Positions 23,210 through 32,396 of a stretch of 34,401 nucleotides of DNA are shown here, one piece after another (the stretch's first letter is position 1; every line of letters begins with the position of its first letter). The DNA is from an uncultured SAR86 cluster bacterium. GTDB lineage: Bacteria > Pseudomonadota > Gammaproteobacteria > Magnimaribacterales > D2472. Both the position numbers and the translations under genes were made by a program. Location: positions 1 through 34,401 of the forward strand of contig CACNUA010000011.1 of NCBI GenBank assembly GCA_902623535.1, read 5' to 3'. Below the pieces are notes generated by a model. That model had not been told where the DNA came from, made no database searches, and saw only the letters and a list, made by a program, of their open reading frames with translations.

Positions 23210-24348
23210 ATGGTTACTAGACCAAACTGCTTATCTTGACGATTAAGCTCTCTAACCATATGACCAACTTGTCGTGAGCCTGTCATACCAAATGGATGAC
23301 CAATTGAAATTGAGCCCCCATTTACATTGAGCTTATCCATAGGGATACCTAGCTTATCTCTGCAATAAACAACCTGCACCGCAAAAGCTTCATTTAATTC
23401 CCATAAGTCGATGTCATCAACGTTTAAATCATAGTTTTTTAGTAATTTTGGTACTGAAAAAACTGGCCCAATACCCATTTCATCTGGTTCACAACCCATA
23501 GTAGTGAAACCTCTAAAATAAGCTAAAGGCTTTAAACCAAGTTCAAGTGCTTTTTCTTCACTCATAACCAAGGTCACTGAAGCACCGTCAGACAACTGAG
23601 AAGAATTTCCAGCAGTAACTGATCCATTTTCTGGATCAAAGACAGGCTTCAAAGAAGATAGGCCCTCTAATGTGGTATCAGGTCTATTACATTCATCTTT
23701 ATCTACTGTATAGTCAACTTCTTTTGAATCACCAGTTTCTTTGTTAACAAGCAGCATCTTGGTTTCCATTGGAACGATTTCATCATCGTATAAACCTAGC
23801 TCTTGGGCATTCGCAGTCCTTTTTTGGCTCTCCAGAGCATATTCATCTTGAGATTCTCTTGATACATCATATCTTTTAGCAACCGTTTCAGCGGTAATAC
23901 CCATTGGGTGATAAATACCTGGACTCTGCTCAGCAAGTTTTTCATTCACAAAGCCTTCCATGTTTTGCTTTCCTTGCAACATAGAAATTTGCTCTACTCC
24001 ACCAGCAATAACAGTATCATAGCAACCAGCCATTACTTGACTAGCAGCCATGGAAACAGTTTGCAGTCCTGAAGAACAATATCTATTTACGGTTGTACCT
24101 CCTACAGTAACTGGGAGGTCTGAAAGCACAGCAGCATTTCTTCCTATATTGTGACCCATTGGTCCTTCTGGATTCCCGCAGCCCATGATGACATCTTCAA
24201 CCGCTTCACCTGGTAAATTTGGATTTCTTTCCATTAGGTTGTTGATGATATGTGCAAGCATATCATCAGCTCTTGTTATATTAAAACCACCTCGATGTGA
24301 TTTAGCAAGACCAGTTCTAACACTATCAACTATTACAGCTGTTTTCAT
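23155..24348 (-). CDS. Acetyl-CoA C-acyltransferase (thiolase)
   Basis: 397 residues, standard for the thiolase family. It catalyses CoA-dependent cleavage of 3-ketoacyl-CoA or the reverse condensation. The nucleophile is C91 in NRYCSSGLQ, the His is H351 in IGHPFGMTGSR, and the second Cys is C381 in MCVGGGMG. A FadA-like role in fatty-acid breakdown is likely, but no fadB partner is near, so an AtoB-type role is possible. AAGGAG lies just before ATG 24348, one of the better ribosome sites here. It leads the thiolase-thiL-pgpA run, an unusual partner for thiL. Confidence 0.95.
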   Translation of the reverse strand: MKTAVIVDSVRTGLAKSHRGGFNITRADDMLAHIINNLMERNPNLPGEAVEDVIMGCGNPEGPMGHNIGRNAAVLSDLPVTVGGTTVNRYCSSGLQTVSMAASQVMAGCYDTVIAGGVEQISMLQGKQNMEGFVNEKLAEQSPGIYHPMGITAETVAKRYDVSRESQDEYALESQKRTANAQELGLYDDEIVPMETKMLLVNKETGDSKEVDYTVDKDECNRPDTTLEGLSSLKPVFDPENGSVTAGNSSQLSDGASVTLVMSEEKALELGLKPLAYFRGFTTMGCEPDEMGIGPVFSVPKLLKNYDLNVDDIDLWELNEAFAVQVVYCRDKLGIPMDKLNVNGGSISIGHPFGMTGSRQVGHMVRELNRQDKQFGLVTMCVGGGMGASGLFERYPS

Positions 24349-24391
24349 TATTATTCTCCTTCTAAAGCTTTATCTGAATACCTTGAAATAT

Positions 24392-24424
24392 GGCATTATA
24401 TATGCCGTAAGTTGCTCTCTGCAA
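24392..24424 (-). promoter_or_regulatory. Thiolase promoter with inverted repeat over the -10
   Basis: Minus-strand TTGCAG (24424-24419), 18 bp, then TATAAT (24400-24395), about 45 bp before the thiolase ATG. A perfect inverted repeat GGCAT-TATAT-ATGCC (24392-24406) covers the -10, as an operator would. The regulator is unknown. Confidence 0.55.
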
Positions 24425-24435
24425 ATCTAAAAAAG

Positions 24436-24741
24436 CTATTTAATTTCCTTATTTTTATTAATAATATCTTTGTACCATTTTGGTACAATATCCACTTTAT
24501 ATTGTTTGGCTTTTTTAAAAATATAAGGAATTGTTATTGGACTGAAAGGCAGTATGACAAGCACACCTAATCCTAAATTTTTAAAATTTTCAGCAAGCTG
24601 ATCATTTGCTTTTGCTAATTCCTCATCCGATGCCTTGCCTTCAGCAAATCTAATATAAGTATCAAGCATTTTTTGATTTTCAGCATTTTCTGCTAAGAAA
24701 AGTTCTTTGAGTTTGACTAAAAATTTTTCTACTTGCTTCAT
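24436..24741 (-). CDS. Small LETM1-like membrane protein
   Basis: 101 residues. A charged N-terminal part (1-50, probably helical) leads to a proline-bearing hydrophobic segment LGLGVLVILPFSPITIPYIF (56-75) and a basic tail KKAKQYKVDIVPKW. The pattern hydrophobic-P-F/G...followed by a basic helix and 'VDI(L/V)P' recalls bacterial LETM1-related proteins, but I cannot confirm this. Mitochondrial LETM1 is linked to cation/proton exchange; no function is assigned here. The gene starts 10 bp after the terminator of the TonB receptor gene, so its promoter would have to lie in or near the receptor's 3' end, or it depends on readthrough. Confidence 0.7.
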   Translation of the reverse strand: MKQVEKFLVKLKELFLAENAENQKMLDTYIRFAEGKASDEELAKANDQLAENFKNLGLGVLVILPFSPITIPYIFKKAKQYKVDIVPKWYKDIINKNKEIK

Positions 24742-24750
24742 ATAAATAAA

Positions 24751-24773
24751 AAAGCCCGGATAAACCGGGCTTT
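24751..24773 (-). terminator. Rho-independent terminator of the TonB receptor gene
   Basis: A perfect 9 bp stem AAAGCCCGG / CCGGGCTTT with a 5 nt loop, followed on the minus strand by a T-rich tract. It lies 17 bp after the receptor stop. It is the only GC-rich terminator seen in the window. Confidence 0.9.
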
Positions 24774-24789
24774 AATCAATTAATTATTT

Positions 24790-27672
24790 TTAGAAATTAA
24801 TACCAAAGTTAAAACCAGCAATTTTTGGATCAATCGCTACACCGTTAGCAAAACCAGCTACAGTTGGATCTGTAGAGTATTTAGCATAAAGGTGATCTTC
24901 ATCTCCAGCATTTCTAACATAAACACCTGCATACCAAGAATCATCAGCAGCAGTATATTTTAATGAGACATCGATATAATCAAGCTCAGGTACATAAGCT
25001 CTAGCATTGTTAAATGCATCTGACCATGTCTCATCTCTGTATGTATAATCAACCCTGAAAATCCATGTACCGCCAGGTCTTTCAAAGAACTTGCTAACGC
25101 CTAGTCTCCAATTTAGCTCTGCAGATAGCGGCATTTTATTACCGGCAAGATCTTGTTCAACACCATCAGTCGCTGGACATGGTGCAGTTGTTGAATCAAG
25201 TCCATAGAAAGGCTGAGTACATAGAGGTCCAAATGATTTATATACTATTCCAGCATCTGTTAACTGATATTTTACTAAAGCAGCAAACAATGGATTTGCA
25301 GCAGCAGCTGCAGCTCCACATAGCGCTCCAGTTACAAGACCAGCAGCACAAGGTGCAGCGAATTGAGCAAAGTCACCAAACATTCCAGTTGCTGTCCCCC
25401 CAATTGGAGCAAAAATACTTGAGTTTGGTAATGTTGTAGTAGCCGCATTGATGTTTAATGGATCAACAGATTTAAACTCATCAATTACAGCATCAGTCCA
25501 AGCAATGTAACCATCGATTAATAAAGTATTTGAAGCAAAGAATTTAAATTCTGTTTCGATACCTTCAATGGTAGCATCGGCATTTTCATTTACAGAAGAA
25601 CGTCTGATAATTTTTGAAAGCTGAAGTCCCTCATAGTCATTTGAATAGATTGATGTATTAACCTGTAATGCACCATCTAAGAAAGTACTCTTCATACCAA
25701 CTTCAAATACGTTAGCAGTCTCAGGACCAAATTCTGTTGGTGTTCCACCCTCGCCATCGGTTGGATTAGATCCACCAGGCTTAAATCCAGTGCTATATGT
25801 TGCATAGAGAAGATGATTATCATTTATGCTGTGGTCAATACCTAGCTTATAAGTAGTCTCATCAGATTCAAACACACGATTGGTTGCAGCAGGTATAGTT
25901 GGACCATAATATCCAGCAGCATCACCCTGAAGGTCAAGTAGTGATGAGTATCCCCAATCACTGATCTCGTATTCTGTGTATCTTCCTCCAACTGTTAGTC
26001 TTGTTTGGTCTGATAGATCAAAGTACATCTCTCCATAAACAGCAGTAGTATTCCTGTTTAAGTTTGAATCATTATGATAATAAGACTGCCAATCCGGCAA
26101 TACACCGTTAGTTGGTAGTTGACCAGCAGCTGCCGCGCCTGTAGCAAAAGCAGAATTAAGAACATATCCTTGGGCTTGTGCAGGAGTGATTATGCCGCCA
26201 GCAATTAAGGCAGGCACTTGTGCTTGCGCTGCGGCTGCACCTAAGAATGATTGAGCCCAGAAAGGAGCACCACCATATCCGCATTGTCCAAATAATGTAC
26301 AAGCAGGTCCAACTGATGTATTTGCCCAGTATTGCATATAGGGCGTCATAATTTGATATTCATTAGCACTGTCTTCATCGTACCTGAAAAGACCTGCTGT
26401 AAAGTTAAAACTCCCATCATAATCAGATGAAATTCTGATCTCGTTTTGCCACCATTCTGATTCATTTGTTGATCTATCAACCGCCTGATCAGAAGCATAA
26501 ACTTTAGTGCCAACTCCACCAGTTGTGTGGTTATTGCTATCAATACCCAGAGACGTAGTTATTGGTCCCATAGCATAATTTACTACTGAAACAGAATGAT
26601 CATAGTCAGCCTGATCATGGTAATCTCGAGTTGCATAATGCGAAGAAATGGTTACTGAAATATCATCGCTAAGCTGAGTTTGAATCTCAAGTAAAGTATT
26701 TTGATACTCAGCTGAGTGAATTGGTGTGTAATCTAAATCAACAGTTCTAACATCTGTTGAGGGATTATTTCTGTAAACAGTTGATTGTAGATCAGGATTT
26801 TGGAACTGAAGATAGGGAACCCAATGTCCGTAACTACCAGCTGAAAAAACAGCATCCATTCCTGTTTCAAATGGACTACAACCAAAGAACGAATCTTGTT
26901 TACAGAACTGTCTAGCAGCTCTTAATCTGTTGTCATTAGCATTTACATTCTCATGAACTAAAGTAAATAAAGTTTCATCCGAAACATCCCACTCAAGCGT
27001 AAATCTAGCAGACGTAGTATTTCTGTCATCTAATTCTTGATCGTTATAATTGTTGACCACAAAGCCACCTCTTTTAAGACTACTTGCTGCAATCCTTGTT
27101 CTTACTGTATCTGACAGGGGTAGATCAACTGCAGCAGAAATTCTTGTTGAATCAAACTCAGCAATATCAGCTTTTAGGTAACCACCGTATTCGCTGTTAG
27201 GCCTTTTTGAGATAACTTGTAAAAGTCCACCCGTTGTTCCAGCACCAAACAATGTGCCTTGTGGACCACGAAGGACCTCAACTCGCTCTACGTCAAAGAG
27301 CTCAGCTTCATAAAGTGATGATATGGATCCAATCTGACCATTCCAGAAGTATCCCACAGAGGCGCTGGTTGAGTTACCCACAGCAAAGTTACCAATACCT
27401 CTTAAAGTAATACCGGAACCTGAATATGCTCCTTTTTGGAAACCAAGAGTTGGTACAGCAAACTGAAGATCTTCCATATTTTCAATTTGTTGGGTTTCAA
27501 GACTGTCGCCAGTAATCGCTGTTACGGTTATCGCAGTATCTTGCAGTGATGTTTCTTGTCTGAGAGCAGAAACCACAACTTCTTCAATGGTTCTGTTCTC
27601 TTCTTGTGCGTTAAAGCTTGGAATAAATAATCCAGCAGCAACGAATAATGTTGATAATAAATAACGGTTCAT
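24790..27672 (-). CDS. TonB-dependent outer-membrane receptor
   Basis: 960 residues from ATG 27672, which has an AGGGGGG ribosome site; upstream in-frame codons are probably untranslated. A signal peptide (1-22, cleavage after SFNA) is followed by a TonB box-like IEEVVVSA (29-36), a plug domain with VERVEVLRGPQGTLFGAGTTGG, and a long beta-barrel ending in FNFGINF with the terminal Phe. The substrate is unknown; such receptors in marine bacteria import siderophores, cobalamin, sugars or lipids. Two long loops (plus-strand 26100-26300 and 25150-25440) are Ala-rich and carry Cys residues, perhaps forming disulfides. It is monocistronic, with its own promoter and terminator. Confidence 0.95.
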   Translation of the reverse strand: MNRYLLSTLFVAAGLFIPSFNAQEENRTIEEVVVSALRQETSLQDTAITVTAITGDSLETQQIENMEDLQFAVPTLGFQKGAYSGSGITLRGIGNFAVGNSTSASVGYFWNGQIGSISSLYEAELFDVERVEVLRGPQGTLFGAGTTGGLLQVISKRPNSEYGGYLKADIAEFDSTRISAAVDLPLSDTVRTRIAASSLKRGGFVVNNYNDQELDDRNTTSARFTLEWDVSDETLFTLVHENVNANDNRLRAARQFCKQDSFFGCSPFETGMDAVFSAGSYGHWVPYLQFQNPDLQSTVYRNNPSTDVRTVDLDYTPIHSAEYQNTLLEIQTQLSDDISVTISSHYATRDYHDQADYDHSVSVVNYAMGPITTSLGIDSNNHTTGGVGTKVYASDQAVDRSTNESEWWQNEIRISSDYDGSFNFTAGLFRYDEDSANEYQIMTPYMQYWANTSVGPACTLFGQCGYGGAPFWAQSFLGAAAAQAQVPALIAGGIITPAQAQGYVLNSAFATGAAAAGQLPTNGVLPDWQSYYHNDSNLNRNTTAVYGEMYFDLSDQTRLTVGGRYTEYEISDWGYSSLLDLQGDAAGYYGPTIPAATNRVFESDETTYKLGIDHSINDNHLLYATYSTGFKPGGSNPTDGEGGTPTEFGPETANVFEVGMKSTFLDGALQVNTSIYSNDYEGLQLSKIIRRSSVNENADATIEGIETEFKFFASNTLLIDGYIAWTDAVIDEFKSVDPLNINAATTTLPNSSIFAPIGGTATGMFGDFAQFAAPCAAGLVTGALCGAAAAAANPLFAALVKYQLTDAGIVYKSFGPLCTQPFYGLDSTTAPCPATDGVEQDLAGNKMPLSAELNWRLGVSKFFERPGGTWIFRVDYTYRDETWSDAFNNARAYVPELDYIDVSLKYTAADDSWYAGVYVRNAGDEDHLYAKYSTDPTVAGFANGVAIDPKIAGFNFGINF

Positions 27673-27720
27673 ATTACACCCCCCTATTAATAGTGCTAAA
27701 TATGTCTGAACGTGAGTCTT

Positions 27721-27750
27721 ATCATATACTGATATGTGTTTTTTGGGCAA
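27721..27750 (-). promoter_or_regulatory. Candidate promoter of the TonB receptor gene
   Basis: Minus-strand TTGCCC (27750-27745), an 18 bp spacer and TATGAT (27726-27721). It gives a leader of about 40 nt before ATG 27672. No obvious Fur box was seen. Confidence 0.45.
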
Positions 27751-27774
27751 ATAAATCAACGAAATATTAAATTA

Positions 27775-28428
27775 ATGAAAATTAGACAAAAAGCGCAGAT
27801 TATTATCGATATCCTAGAGTCACATTATCCCAAAACACCAATTCCATTGGACCATTCTGATAACTTCACCCTCTTAATAGCAGTGTTATTATCAGCTCAA
27901 TGCAAAGATGAGCGAGTAAACCAGATAACGCCAAAGCTTTTTAAGCTGGCAAATGATCCATATTCCATGGCAAAACTCTCTCAAAAGCAGATCTATGAAG
28001 TAATAAAACCTTGTGGTTTGGGCCCACAAAAGTCAAAGGCAATTAAATCGCTCTCAAAGATCCTAGTTGAAGACTATCAAGGTCAAGTGCCCGAAGAGTT
28101 TATGCTATTAGAAAAACTCCCAGGTGTTGGGCATAAAACTGCTTCCGTGGTAATGAGCCAAGGCTTTGGTCATCCAGCATTTCCAGTAGACACACACATT
28201 CACCGCTTGGCACAAAGATGGAAACTTACTAATGGTAAAAATGTTACTCAAACTGAAAAAGACCTTAAACGCATCTTTCCAGAGCAATTATGGAACAAGC
28301 TTCATTTACAAATTATCTTTTGGGGAAGAGAGTTTTGCCAAGCTCATGAATGCTTTGCACTTGAGTGTAGGATTTGTAAAGCAATTAATCCGAAAAGAAT
28401 TCGGCCATTTGCCCACAAGAGACCCTAG
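27775..28428 (+). CDS. nth: Endonuclease III (DNA glycosylase/AP lyase)
   Basis: 217 residues from ATG 27775; a GTG 13 codons earlier is less likely because the homology begins at MKIRQK. Nth removes oxidised pyrimidines and cuts abasic sites. LLIAVLLSAQC, the HhH LPGVGHKTASVV with catalytic K121, and FPVDTHIHRLA with D139 are present. The C-terminal cysteines are C188, C193, C198 and C201 (C-x4-C-x4-C-x2-C), not the C-x6-C-x2-C-x5-C that holds the 4Fe-4S cluster in E. coli. The QTEKDLKRIFP...WNKLHLQIIFWGRE segment looks closer to Bacteroidetes/Chlamydia-type Nth in my memory, hinting at an odd lineage or transfer. Confidence 0.94.
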   Translation: MKIRQKAQIIIDILESHYPKTPIPLDHSDNFTLLIAVLLSAQCKDERVNQITPKLFKLANDPYSMAKLSQKQIYEVIKPCGLGPQKSKAIKSLSKILVEDYQGQVPEEFMLLEKLPGVGHKTASVVMSQGFGHPAFPVDTHIHRLAQRWKLTNGKNVTQTEKDLKRIFPEQLWNKLHLQIIFWGREFCQAHECFALECRICKAINPKRIRPFAHKRP

Positions 28429-28443
28429 ATAAATTAGAATAAC

Positions 28444-28455
28444 TTAATCGATTAA
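28444..28455. repeat. 12 bp perfect palindrome before glyA
   Basis: TTAATCGATTAA is a perfect palindrome ending 18 bp before the glyA start. It could be an operator. It is AT-rich, so chance is a real alternative, and it does not resemble the PurR box. Confidence 0.3.
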
Positions 28456-28473
28456 ACCTATTTTTTTGGAGTA

Positions 28474-29751
28474 ATGATGAAATCTCATGCTGATTTAATT
28501 TTTTCTAATCCCTCAGATATTGCTGGCTATGATATGGATTTGTGGCAAGCAATGCAGGATGAATCAATCCGACAAGAAGATCATATAGAACTTATTGCCT
28601 CTGAGAATTATGCAAGCAAACGAGTGCTTGAAGCTCAAGGATCTTTGCTTACTAATAAATATGCCGAGGGTTACCCAGACAAAAGATACTATGGGGGCTG
28701 TGAGTTTGTTGATGTAGCAGAACATTTAGCAATAGAGCGTGCTAAAGAGCTTTATCAAGCTGACTACGCAAATGTCCAACCCCATTCGGGCTCATCCGCA
28801 AATGCTGCGGCATTTTTAGCAATGCTGGAGCCTAATGACAATATCCTTGGTATGTCACTTGATCATGGCGGTCACCTTACTCATGGTGCAAAAGTCAATT
28901 TTTCCGGAAGAAACTATAACGCTTTTCAATACGGCCTTCATCCTGAAAGTCATGATATTGATTATGACCAAGTAAGGGATTTGGCAAAAAAACATGGCCC
29001 AAAACTAATTATTGCTGGCTTTTCAGCATTTTCTGGAATTGTTGATTGGGAAAAGTTTGCAGATATTGCAAATGAGGTTGGGGCTTATTTTTTGGTAGAC
29101 ATGGCGCATGTTTCAGGCTTGATAGCAGCTGGAGTTTATCCTTCCCCGGTACCATTTGCTGATGTAGTAACATCAACTACTCATAAAACCCTCAGAGGTC
29201 CAAGATCAGGAATAATTTTGGCCAAAAGTAACCCTGATCTAGAAAAAAAGCTAAATTCAGCAGTGTTTCCTGGATCCCAAGGCGGTCCACTAATGCATGT
29301 TGTTGCTGCAAAGGCAGTGTGTTTTAAAGAAGCACTTGAGCCAGAATTCAAAATTTACATGCAGCAAGTAGTAAAAAATGCAAAAGTTATGTGCAAAACT
29401 ATCATGGATAGAGGGATCGATGTCGTGAGAGGAAGTACGGATAATCATATTGTTTTAATGGACTTAAGATCACACGAGATTACTGGTAAAGATTCTGAAG
29501 CAGCACTTGGTAAAGCAAATATTACCGTAAATAAAAATACTGTTCCTAATGATCCACAATCCCCATTCGTTACCTCAGGAATTAGATTGGGAACTGCCGC
29601 CATAACTACAAGAGGTTTTAAAGAAGAACAAACCGAAAAACTTTCCAACTGGATATGTGATGTGGTTCTTGATTTAGACAATTATAAAAAGATTAATAAT
29701 ATTAAAGGAGAAGTTGAAGAGCTCTGCGCAGCCTTTCCAGTTTATAAGTAA
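28474..29751 (+). CDS. glyA: Serine hydroxymethyltransferase
   Basis: 425 residues. This PLP enzyme converts serine and tetrahydrofolate to glycine and methylene-THF, the main one-carbon source. [33 protein letters not shown] and the PLP lysine K238 in [12 protein letters not shown] are all present. GGAG lies before tandem ATG codons; either can be the start. Its stop shares a base with the nrdR start (TAATG). It begins the glyA-nrdR-ribD-ribBA-ribH-nusB run. Confidence 0.97.
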   Translation: MMKSHADLIFSNPSDIAGYDMDLWQAMQDESIRQEDHIELIASENYASKRVLEAQGSLLTNKYAEGYPDKRYYGGCEFVDVAEHLAIERAKELYQADYANVQPHSGSSANAAAFLAMLEPNDNILGMSLDHGGHLTHGAKVNFSGRNYNAFQYGLHPESHDIDYDQVRDLAKKHGPKLIIAGFSAFSGIVDWEKFADIANEVGAYFLVDMAHVSGLIAAGVYPSPVPFADVVTSTTHKTLRGPRSGIILAKSNPDLEKKLNSAVFPGSQGGPLMHVVAAKAVCFKEALEPEFKIYMQQVVKNAKVMCKTIMDRGIDVVRGSTDNHIVLMDLRSHEITGKDSEAALGKANITVNKNTVPNDPQSPFVTSGIRLGTAAITTRGFKEEQTEKLSNWICDVVLDLDNYKKINNIKGEVEELCAAFPVYK

Positions 29752-30230
29752 TGCATTGTCCATTTTGCCAAGCACAAGACACAAAAGTTATTGATTCAAG
29801 ACTGGTTGGTGATGGTTCTCAAATAAGGCGGCGAAGAGAATGTGAGCTCTGTCAGGCTAGGTTCACAACTTTTGAGACAGCTGACCTTGCGCTCCCAAGA
29901 ATTATAAAAAGTGATGGGGAAAGACAGCCTTTTAATGGCACAAAACTTAAAGCTGGAATGCTCAGAGCGCTTGAGAAAAGGCCCTTATCTTCTGAAGAGG
30001 TAGATGCAGTTTTTGGAAACGTTTTAACGCAGATTCGGCAACTCGGAGAAAGAGAAATTCCATCGAGAATGCTGGGTGAGATTGTAATGAAGTCATTGAA
30101 GTCTATTGATCAGGTCGCTTACGTTAGATTTGCATCTGTATATAGAGATTTCCAAGATATTGAAGAGTTTGCTCAAGAGATATCAACCCTCTCAAAGGAA
30201 AAAAAGCGATCTAAAACTACTAAAAAATGA
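29751..30230 (+). CDS. nrdR: Transcriptional repressor NrdR
   Basis: 159 residues, typical. A zinc ribbon with C3, C6, C31 and C34 and the basic RRRRECELC stretch precedes an ATP-cone (about 46-136: [22 protein letters not shown] onward). NrdR senses ATP/dATP and represses ribonucleotide reductase genes by binding paired NrdR boxes. A consensus box lies in this window upstream of scpA. The gene is coupled to glyA by a one-base overlap and overlaps ribD by 4 bp, the usual gammaproteobacterial order. Confidence 0.97.
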   Translation: MHCPFCQAQDTKVIDSRLVGDGSQIRRRRECELCQARFTTFETADLALPRIIKSDGERQPFNGTKLKAGMLRALEKRPLSSEEVDAVFGNVLTQIRQLGEREIPSRMLGEIVMKSLKSIDQVAYVRFASVYRDFQDIEEFAQEISTLSKEKKRSKTTKK

Positions 30231-31330
30231 GTTCGAAAGACTTTATTTTCCGAACATTAGCTTTAGCAAAAAAAGGTAAGGGAAAAGTGACACCAAACCC
30301 TATGGTTGGATGTGTCATCACTAAAAAAGGCAAGATTATCGGTGAGGGGTGGCATAAAGAATATGGAAAAGATCATGCCGAGGTAAATGCAATTAAAGAT
30401 TGCCAGGCAAAATTTGGTAAAGATAAATCAAAAGAGCTGCTAAAAGATTCTTGCTTTTTTGTAAACCTTGAGCCCTGCTCAATAAGAAACAACACGCCTG
30501 CCTGTACCGATTCAATTATCCGAGTTCAATCAGCCAAGGTTGTTTGCTCGATGAAAGACCCAAATCCTAGGATAAATGGAAAAGGTATTAATAAGTTAAG
30601 AGCAGCGGGTATTAAAGTTGAAGTTGGAGCTGCAGCAGATGAAGCAAAAGAACTAAATAAGGTCTTTATTGTGAACCAAAAATTCAAGCGACCTTTTATT
30701 ACGATTAAATATGCTCAAACATTGGATCAGATGATTGGCTATCAAGCTAAAAGAGGCATTCAGATAAGCAATGACCTTTCAAAACAAGATGTGCAAAATA
30801 TACGTAAAGAGCACAGCTCAATCCTGATTGGTGCCAATACATTAAGATTGGATAATCCTAGATTAACATCAAGACCGGAATCAAAAATTAAAATTCAGCC
30901 AGCAAAAATAATTGTAGGGAATAATTTTGGAAGACTCATTCAAAAGAATATTTTTAAAAATTTCTCCCAAATTTTTTTCGTTACTTCTCAAAAACTTATT
31001 GTGCCTGAGAAATATTCCAACAAAGTAACCTGCATTCAAACAAACAAGAGAAATGGATTACAGAAACTTTTTAAAGAACTAATGTTAAGTGGCCATACCA
31101 GTGTTCTTGTCGAAGGAGGGAAAAGCATAATTTCTTCATTTATCAAAAAAGGATATTTTGACGAGCTCATCGTATATACTGCTCCAAGAATTTTGGGTAG
31201 TAAGGGTCTAAAAGCTATGGATAATAAAGCTGACAAGATTGTTGATACCGTTACAAAGGTTCATTCGATTGAAAATTTCGGTGAAGATATAAAAGTTACT
31301 TATATAAATAAGAAAGCTAATGGAATTTAA
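30227..31330 (+). CDS. ribD: Riboflavin biosynthesis deaminase/reductase
   Basis: 367 residues: an N-terminal deaminase (about 1-145) and a C-terminal reductase (about 150-367) that act in turn on the GTP-derived pyrimidine. The zinc ligands are H50 (HAEVNAI), C84 (EPCS) and C93. The motif between the cysteines reads SIRNNTPAC where most RibD have SHxGRTPPC, so the His and Gly-Arg are replaced. The reductase opening is [11 protein letters not shown], with DG of the usual SLDG changed to DQ. Both changes may be lineage variants. It overlaps ribBA by 11 bp. Confidence 0.94.
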   Translation: MSSKDFIFRTLALAKKGKGKVTPNPMVGCVITKKGKIIGEGWHKEYGKDHAEVNAIKDCQAKFGKDKSKELLKDSCFFVNLEPCSIRNNTPACTDSIIRVQSAKVVCSMKDPNPRINGKGINKLRAAGIKVEVGAAADEAKELNKVFIVNQKFKRPFITIKYAQTLDQMIGYQAKRGIQISNDLSKQDVQNIRKEHSSILIGANTLRLDNPRLTSRPESKIKIQPAKIIVGNNFGRLIQKNIFKNFSQIFFVTSQKLIVPEKYSNKVTCIQTNKRNGLQKLFKELMLSGHTSVLVEGGKSIISSFIKKGYFDELIVYTAPRILGSKGLKAMDNKADKIVDTVTKVHSIENFGEDIKVTYINKKANGI

Positions 31331-32396
31331 TTCAACAGAAGAGTTAATTAAAGATATTAAGTCTGGAAAGATGGTTATTCTCTTGGATGATGAAGATAGG
31401 GAGAACGAGGGCGATCTAGTATGTGCTGCTGACTCTGCAACCCCAGAAATAATAAACTTTATGGTATCGAAAGGAAGAGGCTTAGTTTGTCTAACCTTGT
31501 CTCCAGAAAAATGTGATCAGCTCAACCTGCCCATGATGACAAATTATAATCGAACCAAACACGGAACTGCTTTCACTGTTTCAATTGAGGCTGCAAATGG
31601 TATCTCAACTGGAATTTCCGCATCAGATAGAGCTCATACTATCAAAGCTGCAGCAGCAAAAAATGCAAAACCGTCTGACTTAGTTCAGCCTGGTCACGTT
31701 TTTCCTCTAAGAGCATCTGAAGGCGGTGTGCTAAGTAGAGCAGGACATACCGAAGCTGCTTGTGATTTAGCAAAGTTTGCAAATAAAGGAGCGGCTGGGG
31801 TGATTTGTGAAATTATGAACGAAGATGGAACCATGGCTAGGCGCGATGATTTGATAGCATTTGCAAAGATTCATAAGCTTAAAATTGGAACTATTGCGGA
31901 TTTAATTCATTACAGAACACTTAAAGAAAAAACTGTTGAGAAAATTTATTCAAAAAAAATAACCATTGATGGAATGAGTTTTAAGTTAAAAGCTTGGGAA
32001 GATTCAATTTTTCAAAACCTACATTTAACTTTTGAGGTTGGAAATATTAAAAAATCAGATGCTCCTCTAGTAAGAGTTCATGTACCAAATATTCTTCATG
32101 ACATGATTGGGATGGATGGTTTTGGAAAACGTATGGATATTAAAGGGGCCTTAAAAAAGATTCATGAATCTAAATGTGGCGTCTTGTTGATGATTGGAAC
32201 TCAACAAAACAATCAATCAGTCATGATGGACTTGGAGGGCAAAAAAAATATACCTCAACCTGAAACTAAGACGGTTGGCATTGGCTCTCAAATTTTAAAA
32301 GAATTAGGGCTTACAAAAATTAAATTACTAGCTACACCAGTAAAGTATCCATCCATATCTGGATTTGAACTTGAAGTTATAGGTTTTGAGGAATGA
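31320..32396 (+). CDS. ribBA: 3,4-dihydroxy-2-butanone-4-phosphate synthase with degenerate GTP cyclohydrolase II half
   Basis: 358 residues. The N-terminal RibB domain (1-200) has DDEDRENEGDLV (23-34), TAFTVSIEA, GHVFPLRA, GHTEA with H143, and ICEIMNEDG. It makes the four-carbon unit of riboflavin from ribulose 5-phosphate. The C-terminal part (about 211-358) is RibA-like in outline (VRVHVPN; TVGIGSQILKELGL) but lacks the zinc cysteines CDCG and the QEGRGIG loop, so it is unlikely to have cyclohydrolase activity. A separate RibA would be needed, as in Pseudomonas. It overlaps ribH by 4 bp. Confidence 0.94.
   Translation: MEFNSTEELIKDIKSGKMVILLDDEDRENEGDLVCAADSATPEIINFMVSKGRGLVCLTLSPEKCDQLNLPMMTNYNRTKHGTAFTVSIEAANGISTGISASDRAHTIKAAAAKNAKPSDLVQPGHVFPLRASEGGVLSRAGHTEAACDLAKFANKGAAGVICEIMNEDGTMARRDDLIAFAKIHKLKIGTIADLIHYRTLKEKTVEKIYSKKITIDGMSFKLKAWEDSIFQNLHLTFEVGNIKKSDAPLVRVHVPNILHDMIGMDGFGKRMDIKGALKKIHESKCGVLLMIGTQQNNQSVMMDLEGKKNIPQPETKTVGIGSQILKELGLTKIKLLATPVKYPSISGFELEVIGFEE

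Noticed and set aside
27673..27759. N-terminal extension of the TonB receptor
   Set aside because: The extension lies before a strong ribosome site and a proper signal peptide, and it overlaps the proposed promoter.
28232..28432. Alternative plus-strand frame inside nth
   Set aside because: It lies wholly within nth, has no family motif and no ribosome site.
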